Assembly (NCBI GenBank): GCA_024330265.1 | Contig: JANDLT010000008.1 | Span: 42,964-106,963, forward strand | Direction of reading: 5' to 3' | DNA length: 64,000 nt | Origin: Pyrinomonadaceae bacterium MAG19_C2-C3 | GTDB lineage: Bacteria > Acidobacteriota > Blastocatellia > Pyrinomonadales > Pyrinomonadaceae | In this document: one piece after another, positions 8,263-17,800 of the stretch | Layout of the letters: every line of letters starts with the position of its first letter | How positions within the stretch are numbered: position 1 is the stretch's first letter | Notes under the pieces: generated by a model | What the model saw: only the letters and a program-made list of their open reading frames with translations | Told to the model about the DNA's origin: nothing | The model's database searches: none | Program-made: the position numbers and the translations under genes

Positions 8263-10725
8263 CTAACGCGGACGGAAACGCCCGTTGCCTGACCGTCGCT
8301 TGAAGGCAACGCTATTGAGGGTCACGCGAATTTGTGAGCGTTCGAGCGTCGCGTTCGTCGGGTTGGAGAGATTGATGAAGAACGTCTCCGGCGGTTCCGA
8401 AAGACGGTCGCTTCTGATAATCATGTTAATCGTTTGTGAGGTCGTTCCCGCCGGGAAGGTGAGCATACCCTGTGCGGCGATGTAATCACTGCCCGCGCGT
8501 GCCGTGCCGTCGGCGGTCGCGTAGTTGACGGTTACGGGTTGTGATCTCGCCGCCGACAGCCGCACGGTGATGACGGCAGTGGTCGTGCCGGATGCGCTTT
8601 CGCTCACTGTGAGGTCGTCGGCGTTGACGGTCGTCGGCGTCGGGGCGGACGCGACGAAGTTGACGGATAAATTATCGGTAATCCCGATGACGGAAAACTC
8701 ATTCCGGGTCGGGCTGCCTTCCACGCGAAAGTCCGACGTGTCGCTTGACGGAATTACTTTGTAGTCACCGAAGACGCTGAGTCCGGTGCAGGAATAGGTG
8801 ATAATGCCGTTCGGTTGTTTGCCGACGCAGCAATCGCGCGTCGGAATGTTTTCACCGCCGACACGTACGCTCACGCCCGGCATCGTGCAGTCGGGGTTGG
8901 GTTGTGTGTTGAGCGTCAGATTTCGGAGTTCGCCGATGATCGCAGGCGAAGGTGTTGTGGCGAGAAAATTTATCCCAAGCCGATCTTCATCAGGAGTCAC
9001 TTGCTGTTCCTTCGGCGAGAATTGGACATTGCCTTGCGCGGTGCTGCTTTGAGGAGTGACCCTATATGCATTCCCACGATGAACCGTGAGCGAGTAGTTG
9101 CCGTCGGCGTCTGTGGTCGCGGTGAACACGACCGGATTGCTGACCGGATTGAAGAAGTCCGTGGCTCTCACCGTCGCGTTGGCATTGACGCCGCGACCGT
9201 TGACATTTACAACCTTTCCCTTGATGTTGACGAGTCCGTTCAACCATTTGAGCCTGACGATGCCCGAAGTACCAACATATCCGTCCACCGCGATGCGGTA
9301 CTCCTGACCGGCGATTGTGTCGAAGACCACAAACTTCCTGGGGAATGACTCCTGATTGATATTCTCATTTTGTGTCACCAATCTAAGATCGCTAAAGCTA
9401 CTCCCGGTGTACACGGCAAGCAGAGGATCAAAATCGCTGTCGCGGGGATCGAAGATTACTCTCCCGGTGCTCGGTGCTGTCCACCTGTACCAGACCGACC
9501 TGCCGCCCCCGCCTCGCAACGAGTGGCTGTCTTCGCCGACTTCTACGGTCGCCGCGATGTTACTGCCCGTAACGCTCCCTTCGATGTTGCTTATCATCTG
9601 TGCGTCAGCGAAGTTGTCGTTCGTCGGGAGGCACACACCTGCGGCGTCGGCGTTGTAAATAGCTTTGATTTCTGCTTCCGATAGCGCACGGCGGAATACG
9701 TGGAACTCGTCTATCAACCCTTGAAAGAAATTTCCAAAACGATTTCGGCTACCGATGTACACGTCGAAGGGCAAGAACCCGCCCTGCACAATCCTTGATT
9801 CTGTGAGTTCGCCGTTCACATAAACTTTAACGGCATAATCGCCATTGGGAGTCGTTGCGAACGTTAAAGCGGCGTGATACCACTGATTCAAGTTCACTGG
9901 CACATCCTGGAATCCGCCGGTACTTGAAAACCCCCAACTGAGATTACCGGAGAGAATGGAAAACTCCGGGGCGCGCAGTGATTGTTCATCATTGCCGGTC
10001 AGCGCGACCAAAGCATTCTGTTTGCCGGTCTGCATAAACCAGAAATCAACTGTCGCTTCGGTCCTGTAAAACTTCACGTCTTTGCCGTACCTGTCCGGTG
10101 AGATGGCGTCATTTACCTTCACGAAATCGTCCACACCGTCGAACTTAAAGGCTTGCCCGACTTTGCCGCGCGCGAAGGTCGTGCCGTTGCGAAGCTCTCC
10201 ATGAATGTCAATCACCGAATTGTCGGCGTTGCCTTCGGCTCTGTACCACGCGACCATACCCGGGGGCGGTGCGGTGCAGGTATTGGCGAAATTGTCGTTC
10301 GACATCAGCAACCGCGCCACCCTTTCTCGCGGCTGCCCGCCGACTGTAGTGAACGCACCACCAATCACCACCTTGCCGTCTGGTTGAAGGGCGAGGGCAC
10401 TCACAGTGCTGTTCACCGCCGGGTTCTGGAACGAAGTATCAAGTGTGCCGTCGGAGTTTAAGCGCGCTAACCTTTCTCGCAGCTGCCCACCGACTGAGGT
10501 GAACCTACCGCCAATCACCACCCTGCCGTCGGGCTGGAGGGCGAGGGCAAGCACACTGCTGTTCACCGCCGGGTCACGGAACGACGTGTCGAGGTCGCCG
10601 CCTGCGGCACCGACCGGGAGATTGCCCAACCGAGCGGTGAGAAGCAGGAAGACGAACAGAAAGGAGAACACCACCACGATGAGGCGGCGGCGCGTGTGCG
10701 ATAAAAAATGTCGGCTGGTGAGCAT
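8263..10725 (-). CDS. Secreted multidomain protein: delta-60 repeats, LamG-like, carboxypeptidase-regulatory-like and Calx-beta domains
   Basis: 820 residues. Seen: an N-terminal hydrophobic signal (about residues 13-40) and two delta-60-type repeats (DGRVVIGGRFTSVGGQ and a near copy) at about 41-150. A LamG/concanavalin-like domain with FDGVDDFVKV lies at about 155-365. A pre-peptidase C-terminal-like segment (NDNFADAQ) follows, then a carboxypeptidase-regulatory-like domain near 500-590. A Calx-beta domain (VSESASG, ATADGTARAGSDY) lies at about 695-800. It is the middle gene of a minus-strand operon, starting 25 nt after the stop of paralogue B and ending 4 nt before paralogue A. Inference: an exported adhesin or carbohydrate-binding partner of the two flanking receptors. 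No catalytic motif was recognised and no sorting signal is evident at the Arg-rich C-terminus. Confidence 0.8.
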   Translation of the reverse strand: MLTSRHFLSHTRRRLIVVVFSFLFVFLLLTARLGNLPVGAAGGDLDTSFRDPAVNSSVLALALQPDGRVVIGGRFTSVGGQLRERLARLNSDGTLDTSFQNPAVNSTVSALALQPDGKVVIGGAFTTVGGQPRERVARLLMSNDNFANTCTAPPPGMVAWYRAEGNADNSVIDIHGELRNGTTFARGKVGQAFKFDGVDDFVKVNDAISPDRYGKDVKFYRTEATVDFWFMQTGKQNALVALTGNDEQSLRAPEFSILSGNLSWGFSSTGGFQDVPVNLNQWYHAALTFATTPNGDYAVKVYVNGELTESRIVQGGFLPFDVYIGSRNRFGNFFQGLIDEFHVFRRALSEAEIKAIYNADAAGVCLPTNDNFADAQMISNIEGSVTGSNIAATVEVGEDSHSLRGGGGRSVWYRWTAPSTGRVIFDPRDSDFDPLLAVYTGSSFSDLRLVTQNENINQESFPRKFVVFDTIAGQEYRIAVDGYVGTSGIVRLKWLNGLVNIKGKVVNVNGRGVNANATVRATDFFNPVSNPVVFTATTDADGNYSLTVHRGNAYRVTPQSSTAQGNVQFSPKEQQVTPDEDRLGINFLATTPSPAIIGELRNLTLNTQPNPDCTMPGVSVRVGGENIPTRDCCVGKQPNGIITYSCTGLSVFGDYKVIPSSDTSDFRVEGSPTRNEFSVIGITDNLSVNFVASAPTPTTVNADDLTVSESASGTTTAVITVRLSAARSQPVTVNYATADGTARAGSDYIAAQGMLTFPAGTTSQTINMIIRSDRLSEPPETFFINLSNPTNATLERSQIRVTLNSVAFKRRSGNGRFRPR

Positions 10726-10750
10726 GAGAATCCCCTCTCACTTTTTTGTT

Positions 10751-13700
10751 TCAGAACGAAAACTTGACGGCGAATTGAACGCGGCGCGCGGGTGTGATGG
10801 TGTTTGTGGCGCGTCCGAAGCCGGGTGATTCGAGTATGCGTTGCGGGATGCCGAAGTTGGCGCGGTTCGGGAAGTTGAAAACATCGGCGCGGAATTGCAG
10901 GGATTTACTTTCACTGAAGCGCACGGTTTTCGAGATTGATGCGTCGAGTTCGAGGATGCTGCCCGCGCGGAACGTGTTGCGCCCGATTGCGCCGTCCTGC
11001 CCGACGGGTGCGAGAAGCGAAGTTGTGTTAGTCGTCGTCAAACGTAAGGGTTGGCGACGGTCGCCGGTTATCTCGATGCCGTTCGTGGTGTTGAGACGGT
11101 CGGTGATGTTGCCGTCGAGATTGACATCAATGTAGGTGTTGACGGTGAAGGGTTGTCCGGTTGAATAACGTCCGAGACTGGCGATTTGTATGCCGCTAAA
11201 TATCGAGCGGACAATGCGATTCGCGTTGTTCAACTGCGGCACGTCATAAACCAGGTTGTAGGCGAAGCGATGGTGCGCGTCGAAGTTGGCGGGGGCGCGC
11301 TCATCCGGCGCGAAACTGTTTTGCGGTAGTTCCGACGCTCCGGCAAGCTCGAAGACATCGCTCACGTCGTCGAGGGTTTTCGACAACGTGTAGGCGAGTT
11401 GAAATTGAAGCGCGCGTTGGAGACGACCGCGAAATTGAAGTTGCAGGGAATCGTAACGCGAACGCGCGGACGAATCGAAGATGGAGACGCCGCCGACGGT
11501 CGGTTCGGGTCGCCCGCCCGTGAAAAGCTGTGTGCTGCCCGCCGGTGCGATGCGCGAACCGGGCGGAATGGCGATGCCGAAAAAGTTCGGGACGAACAGT
11601 TGCGACGCTTCGCCTTCAAACGCGACGTTGAAACGGAAGGGAAGCAGGACGGCGTTTGAGCCGAGATTCGGCGTCGTGAATCTCAAAAGATTGCGTCCCA
11701 TTGTTCCGACGTAAGCGGCGGAGACGGCGAGGTCGGAAGTGATCTGGTGTTCAAACGAGAAGGAATAGTGATGAGCCTTCGGGGTTCTCAAATTCCGTGC
11801 AGGCAGCGTGACTTCGATGCCGGAAGCCGAAGGCAAAGCACCGTTCGCGCTGGCGAGTTGATTGATGAGCGCGATTTGTTGGGCGAGGGTTTGGGAGTTT
11901 GAACGCAAGTTGAGCGAACCCGGTTGAACAAGATCGGGATTGCTCGCCGGATTTGCTAAGCCGAGAGGCAGAAACGGAAACAAGGTGTTGCCGATGCCGC
12001 CCGCGAGATTGACGGTCACAAAGCGCGGGAACGTGCTTCTCGATTGGCTGACGACCGCGCCTAAAATCTGGTCAAAGAACAAGCCGTATCCGGCACGCAA
12101 AGTGGTCGCGCTGCGATTGCGTCCCAAGAAAGACGGGGCATAAACAATGCCGACGCGCGGAGCGAAATTGTTTTTGTCGGTGTTGAAAATGCGGTCGCGC
12201 CCGTTTATGAAACGCGCAAGTCCGGGAACGAGCGAGAGCGCGGGGTCATTGAAAGAAGATTCGACTTGGCGATTCGTCTCGCGCGGCGGCGTGTTGTATT
12301 CGTAGCGCAAGCCGAAGGAGAGGGCGAGATTGGGACGCACGCGAAAATCATCTTGGGCGTAAAAGTTAAGTTGGTAGTAACGCAGATTTATCGTCGCGTC
12401 GTTGCCGGATGAGATGGTTTGGAAGAAACCGGAAGCCGCGCCCGACGCGGCGAGGTCAATGGGGCGCACAAAATCATTCGTGAAGAACAAGCGACCGTTG
12501 GTATCGGCTGAAACTTCCGGCGCGCCGTAGAAGGTGATGAGCGGACGGAAGTTTCTGGGCAGTTCGCTGTTGAGTTCGCTTCGGCGCGTATCAACGCCGA
12601 AGATGAAGCGGTGCGCTCCGCGCCGGTAAGTGAGTTCGTCGGCAAGTTGATATGTGTTGTTGACGCGGCGTTGCGGAAAGTTGAACACGTCCGCGCCGAT
12701 GGGCGAGAAGCCCGCGAGTTTGATTTGTCCGACGGGTCCGAGTTGGTCTTCAGTGGACAGAGCGCGCCCCTGTGCGTCGCGCAGAGGAGTTAAAAGAATG
12801 TTTCCGGTGTTGGCGACGATTTGATTATTGATGACATTCGGCAATGTGATGTTGCCGATGAGCGGCGCGTTTAAGAGAAACGGCATATTCAAACTCGAAC
12901 TTGAAGGAATTTGAAATTCCGTGTCGCGCACTTCGTCGAAGCGTAGGCGCGTGCGTCCGTAAGAGAGGCGCACTTGATTGAAAAGTAGGTTCGCGGAATC
13001 GGGTGCGGAGAGTTCGCTGTTATAGAACAGTGAAAGGTTTTGCGTGCGGACTCGCGGGCGCAAGGTAGAGAACAAGGCTTCGCCCGTCGCCGGAATCGTG
13101 CGGAAATCTTGCGTGAAGTTATAGCGTCCGGTGATGGTTTGCTGGCGGTCACGAAAGCGGAAGTTGTCATCAATCTTACCGGAAAGAATTGTGCCGCGCG
13201 CACTCGAAGGAAGCGTATTGGTGAAAGTGTTTCTGCCGTACACGCCGCCGGGATTGTTCGGGAACGGGTAGAGGCTGAAGATAGCCGCGCCGTCGCGCGT
13301 CGTCGGGTTGGCGAACGTCGCTTGACTTGTGAACGGGTCGGAAAAGATGCCGGATGCTCCGGTGTTGAACGCTCCGCGCTGTTCGATGGTCGGGGCGGCG
13401 AAACTCTGTTCCTGCACGGCGTTTAGGGTTTGACGCTCGAACGAGAGAAAGAAAAACGTCCGGTCACGAACGACGCGCCCGCCGAGAACGAAGCCGCCCG
13501 AAGCGTAAGTCAACGAATCTTCAGACCCGGAATTGAAGCGTGTCGTGACGGGCGTACCGCCGACGGCGGCGAAGTTGAGCGTGCGGTCATCGAAGACGAA
13601 GTTCGGGGCGAGTATGACCGGCTGACCGGAAGCGGAGCGCACGGGCGCGGTCGTGTTGGCGGAGACGGTATCGAACGGATTGCGGGAGTTTAGTTGTGAA

Positions 13701-14665
13701 GCGTTGAAGAAGCCGTAAGCCGTGCCGTGTAAATCGTTCGTCCCCGATTTGGAAACGGCGTTGACCTGCGCGCCGATGTTTCTGCCGAACTGCGCCGGAG
13801 CGAGGGCGGTGATGACTTGATACTCGCGTATGGATTCGATGGATTGCGGGACGAGAGCAAAGAAGCCTTGACGACGGACGCCGATGTCTTCGTCGTTATT
13901 GTCACTGCCGTCAACCGTGAAGTTGTTGGCGCGCGAACGAAGACCGTTGACCGCGAATTGTCCCGAAGTTCCGACGCCCGAACCGACGCCGGGACCCGGC
14001 ACGCCGCCGAGAGTTTGCGGAGCGGCGGCGACGCCGGGAAGAAGTAAAGTGAGTTGGTCGAAGCTGCGCGTGAAGGTCGTTGCGCCGAGCGGCAATGAGA
14101 CGAGTTCTTCTTCGGTGAACGAACCGCCGCGCGAAGCATCCGTGCCGCTGGTGCGGGCGCGGATGTCGGTGTCGGCGGCGGTTAAGGCGGTGGTCGCCGG
14201 AGCGGGCGTCGGTGTCGCGGCAGGCGTCGTGGTGGATGCGGAAGTCGCGGCAGGTGGCGGAGCGGCGGCACTCACGGGGTCGAGTGTGACGGGGACGGGA
14301 ACGACTTCACCGGTGCGCGAAACGAACAGGCGTTGGATGACTTCGCGCGTCTGGTATCCGGCGGCGGAGACGCGAATCAGATAGATGCCCGGCTCTAACA
14401 AGCCTTGATAAAACCTGCCGCGCGCATCGGATCGTTTGTTAATCGTCAAATTCTTTTCGCGCAGGATAATCTCGACGGCGGCATCGGGAACGCGCTCACC
14501 CGTCAGACTGTTCGATACCGTTCCCTCGAACGCTCCGGTCACGGTGTCCTGTGCGTGCGAACCCGGCGCAATGGCTAAGAGCGAAGCGATAAGAACGACG
14601 ACGAGCGACAAGGCGAGCGGGCATCGAAGGCGATAATCGAAAATGATGGCAAACGGGCGACGCAT
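10751..14665 (-). CDS. TonB-dependent receptor-like outer-membrane protein with carboxypeptidase-regulatory-like N-domain (paralogue B)
   Basis: 1304 residues. Seen: signal peptide ending GSHAQ, then DTVTGAFEGTVSNSLTG and the rest of a carboxypeptidase-regulatory-like domain. A low-complexity Ala/Thr/Pro linker at about 134-170 precedes a plug-like region with the same NNFTVDGSDNNDEDIGVRRQ block as paralogue A. The long barrel-like part ends in FAVKFSF. Paralogues A and B match over most of their length, so they arose by duplication. The ATG is preceded by AGAAAGG about 8 nt upstream, which supports the start. It heads the operon with the delta-60/LamG protein and paralogue A. Inference: an outer-membrane uptake or binding complex. 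No explicit TonB box was identified, so TonB energisation is assumed from family membership. Confidence 0.85.
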   Translation of the reverse strand: MRRPFAIIFDYRLRCPLALSLVVVLIASLLAIAPGSHAQDTVTGAFEGTVSNSLTGERVPDAAVEIILREKNLTINKRSDARGRFYQGLLEPGIYLIRVSAAGYQTREVIQRLFVSRTGEVVPVPVTLDPVSAAAPPPAATSASTTTPAATPTPAPATTALTAADTDIRARTSGTDASRGGSFTEEELVSLPLGATTFTRSFDQLTLLLPGVAAAPQTLGGVPGPGVGSGVGTSGQFAVNGLRSRANNFTVDGSDNNDEDIGVRRQGFFALVPQSIESIREYQVITALAPAQFGRNIGAQVNAVSKSGTNDLHGTAYGFFNASQLNSRNPFDTVSANTTAPVRSASGQPVILAPNFVFDDRTLNFAAVGGTPVTTRFNSGSEDSLTYASGGFVLGGRVVRDRTFFFLSFERQTLNAVQEQSFAAPTIEQRGAFNTGASGIFSDPFTSQATFANPTTRDGAAIFSLYPFPNNPGGVYGRNTFTNTLPSSARGTILSGKIDDNFRFRDRQQTITGRYNFTQDFRTIPATGEALFSTLRPRVRTQNLSLFYNSELSAPDSANLLFNQVRLSYGRTRLRFDEVRDTEFQIPSSSSLNMPFLLNAPLIGNITLPNVINNQIVANTGNILLTPLRDAQGRALSTEDQLGPVGQIKLAGFSPIGADVFNFPQRRVNNTYQLADELTYRRGAHRFIFGVDTRRSELNSELPRNFRPLITFYGAPEVSADTNGRLFFTNDFVRPIDLAASGAASGFFQTISSGNDATINLRYYQLNFYAQDDFRVRPNLALSFGLRYEYNTPPRETNRQVESSFNDPALSLVPGLARFINGRDRIFNTDKNNFAPRVGIVYAPSFLGRNRSATTLRAGYGLFFDQILGAVVSQSRSTFPRFVTVNLAGGIGNTLFPFLPLGLANPASNPDLVQPGSLNLRSNSQTLAQQIALINQLASANGALPSASGIEVTLPARNLRTPKAHHYSFSFEHQITSDLAVSAAYVGTMGRNLLRFTTPNLGSNAVLLPFRFNVAFEGEASQLFVPNFFGIAIPPGSRIAPAGSTQLFTGGRPEPTVGGVSIFDSSARSRYDSLQLQFRGRLQRALQFQLAYTLSKTLDDVSDVFELAGASELPQNSFAPDERAPANFDAHHRFAYNLVYDVPQLNNANRIVRSIFSGIQIASLGRYSTGQPFTVNTYIDVNLDGNITDRLNTTNGIEITGDRRQPLRLTTTNTTSLLAPVGQDGAIGRNTFRAGSILELDASISKTVRFSESKSLQFRADVFNFPNRANFGIPQRILESPGFGRATNTITPARRVQFAVKFSF

Positions 14666-14673
14666 GGATGTGA

Positions 14674-14680
14674 CCTTTCT
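14674..14680 (-). promoter_or_regulatory. Ribosome binding site of receptor paralogue B
   Basis: On the minus strand this reads AGAAAGG, 8 nt before the ATG at 14665. Good Shine-Dalgarno sites are rare in this window, so this one firmly supports the chosen start and the start of the three-gene operon. Confidence 0.6.
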
Positions 14681-14705
14681 GGGTAGTGAGGGGATAAAAA
14701 CAGGA

Positions 14706-14837
14706 GCCAGAAGTCAGGAGTCAGGAGTCAGAATAAAGCGGGGTGTTCAAAGTTAGGCATTGAGCGTTGAACTTGAAACCTTGAACATTGAACTGTCTTC
14801 CTGTCTTCCTTCTGACTCCTGACTCCTGGCTTCTGAC
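14706..14837. repeat. Inverted repeat of CAGGAGT units
   Basis: Arms 14706-14731 and 14812-14837 are inverted copies matching at 24 of 26 positions, built from tandem AGTCAGG units. It lies between the giant surface-protein gene and the receptor operon, both on the minus strand. It could terminate the upstream transcript, and it resembles the other intergenic palindromes of this window. Confidence 0.65.
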
Positions 14838-14845
14838 TTCTGCTT

Positions 14846-17800
14846 TTACGCTCTTCCGAAGCGGGCGCGGTACTGCGGCGAGTTGAGGAACTCTTGCAGG
14901 ATGCCGGAAGCAAGCACGCCCCCCGCGCGATTGATGCGCTCTGTCAGGGCGGCGAGCGTCGCGGCATCGGGGTCGAGGCGGAAGAAATCGAAGAACGCGA
15001 ACAGGGCAATCGTCCGGTTCGCTTCTTGCGCGACGAAGGCTTGGTTATCGGTGATGCGGAGCAAGACCGTACCGCGCGTTTCGCGGTTGGTAATCAAGCC
15101 GAGAATCAGGGCGGCGCGTTCGTTCGACGACGGGCGGATGCCCGTGTTGGCATACAGTGCGTCAACGTATTCGGTCGCTCCCAAGTTTTGATAGCGCGTC
15201 ATAAATCCACTTCGCGCGAGAAACTCCGTGACCAGATTCGCTTTGTTTCGATTGAGAAGCGTGAGGTTGATACGCCCGTCGGTGGTTATCGCTCCGGCGG
15301 CTAGGGATTGGGCATCGGCGACAAATTCGGCGAGCGTCACGGGACGCCCGAAAGCGGTGCGATAGAGGCGCGCGATGAAGGCGTTGACATTATTAAACTC
15401 GCTGGAGCCAAGCAATGCCGCGACTTCATTCGCGCGTTTATTATCGAAGCGCGGAGATTTACCGAGTCCGTTGCGCGTGCGTGAACGCAGGGCGTTGCGC
15501 GTTATCACGATGTTTCCGGTCGGTGTGATTTGGCGATTGAACACGTCGAGGATTTGTTGACGGGTGAAGAAGTTGGCATCGTCAATCGGGTTGAGACGGC
15601 GCGGGTTATCATCGTCAATAATCGTGAGCGGTACGATGTCGCGTCCCGGTGTGACGATTGTGCCGACCGGACTGCTCAAGATTAAACTAATCATCCGGTC
15701 GCCAATCACGGAATTGGCGAGCAGATTGATGTTGATGGTTTTGCTTCGTTCGCCTGCCGCGAAATCAAGCGTGCCGGAAACGGGTGTGTAATCAACTCCG
15801 GCTTGCGCGGTGCGGTCGGCGGTCGTGAAGTTAACGCGCGCCGTGCCGTCAATGTTGCCGGTGCGGGTGACGGTGATGACGGCGGTTGATTGATTTTCGG
15901 GAACACTGAAATCGGTGGCGGCGAAACCGACTCCGGGCGGGCTGGAGACGATGAAGTTGTCGAACACGGCTGAACCCGGATTGGCGGTCGAGCGCAGAGT
16001 TCCGGCGGCGAGTTCGGCGGCGAGAGCATTGGTGCTGCCCTGCGCGAGCGTCGGATAAGTCTCGCCCGCGCGTGGAAACTGCGTCGTCCACGTCACGGCA
16101 TCGGGACTTGTTTCAAAGAACACGAGTTGCTTGACCGCATCGTTGCGGAAACGCCAGAAGCGATGCTGCACGGGATTGTATGTGATGCCCGTCACGAACG
16201 ATTGTCCATTGACTACGGCTTGGAAAGAGAGTTGTTGCGGTGGCGCGCCGCCGAGCGGACGGACGGCGACTTTCTTGGCGGCTGTCTTGGAAACGAGTTT
16301 GGTGTTCGGGTCGAAAGTTAGCGACGCCGGAGCAATCGCGGGGTCACTGACAAGGAAGCGGAAGAAGTCGTCGGGACTACTACCGACGGCGAACACGGTT
16401 TGCGCCGCGCCGCCGTTTGTTACCTGTCTGACTTCGACGCTGACCGTCGGAGTTTCCACGAGGTCGAGGGCGCGCACGGATACCAAGCCGTTGAATGACG
16501 GCGCACCGTTATTCGTGCGCGGAGTGATTTCGAGTTGCCCGTTCTGAACGACGACGGGGATGTTCGGGTCGAAGTTTCCGGCTTGCGTGAGCGTGCCGCG
16601 ATTGAAGTTTTGCGCGGTCGCCGCCGGGTCGCCAAAGCCGTCTTGCGGGAACGGTGTCGGTGTCGGATTCGCCTGAACGGTCGCGGCAAAGTCAGCCGTC
16701 TGGTTAGAAGTGATGCCGGTAAAATCGCGGCGCGCGGGTGTGAACGTGAAACCGAAAGCGGTCGGCGTGACGGAGTATGTTCCGGGCGCGAGTCCGGTAA
16801 AGGCAAAGTTGCCGCTCTGGTCGGTGGTCGTCGTCGCCGTGACCGTGCCGCTTAGAGTGACGGAGATGTTACCCACGCCCGCGTCGTCGGCAAAGGCGAT
16901 GCGTCCGGTGATTTGCAAGTTTCCGGCGGGCGGGGGGGCGGTGCGGCGCGTGCCGACGAAATCAATTCCGGTCTGACTTGAAGTGAGCGCGGGAAGGTCG
17001 CGGCGCGGCGGTTGGAAAGCGATGTCGGCAGCCGAAGCGGAAACGGAATAATCACGATTCGGGGTAAGTCCTGTGAACGTATAATTGCCGTTCTGGTCGG
17101 TCGTGGTTTGGGTGACAATCGGCGTCACGCTCGACGGTGAATCGGTGAGCGACACGGTGACGCCCACGAGGGCATTGCCGTTCGTGTCGGTGGCGCGCCC
17201 GCTGACCGAGAGCGTATCGGGTGCGGGTGTGCCGACAAAATCAGCCGTCTGTGAAGCTTGCAGATTGGCGAAAATCCGGTTCGGCGGCGTGAAGACGGTG
17301 CGCTCACGCGAAGGCGTGACGGTGTATGTGCTGCCCGCCGCGAGATTCGTGAACGAATAGTTGCCGTTTGAATCGGTCGTGACGATGCGCGTCCCGCCAC
17401 CGCCCTGTGGCGTGGCATCTTTGGTTAGTGACGGGCGAGCGAGACGCGCGGGAGCGAAGCGCAGGAACGTGACGAGCGGTTGGTTGAGCGACGCTTCCGA
17501 CGCTAATGCCAGTGACGACCACGCCGCTGGGTCGGTTTCGGGGGATTGCGCTTCCGAACCGGCAGCGGGCAAACGGTCGAGCGAGGTGAGTTCACTGTTC
17601 AGCAATGGAGCGGGATAGAGACGCAGACGCGCGATTGAGCCAGCCGACGCTTCGCCCGGCGCGGCGTTGTCGTCGCGGAAGAAGCGCAAGACGTTATTAC
17701 CGTCAATCTGGAATGCGCCGGGCGGAAGATTATTTGACGCGCCCTGCAAAATGCCGTTGACATACGCTCTGAACAGCGAGTTGCTGTTGCTCGAATTGCC

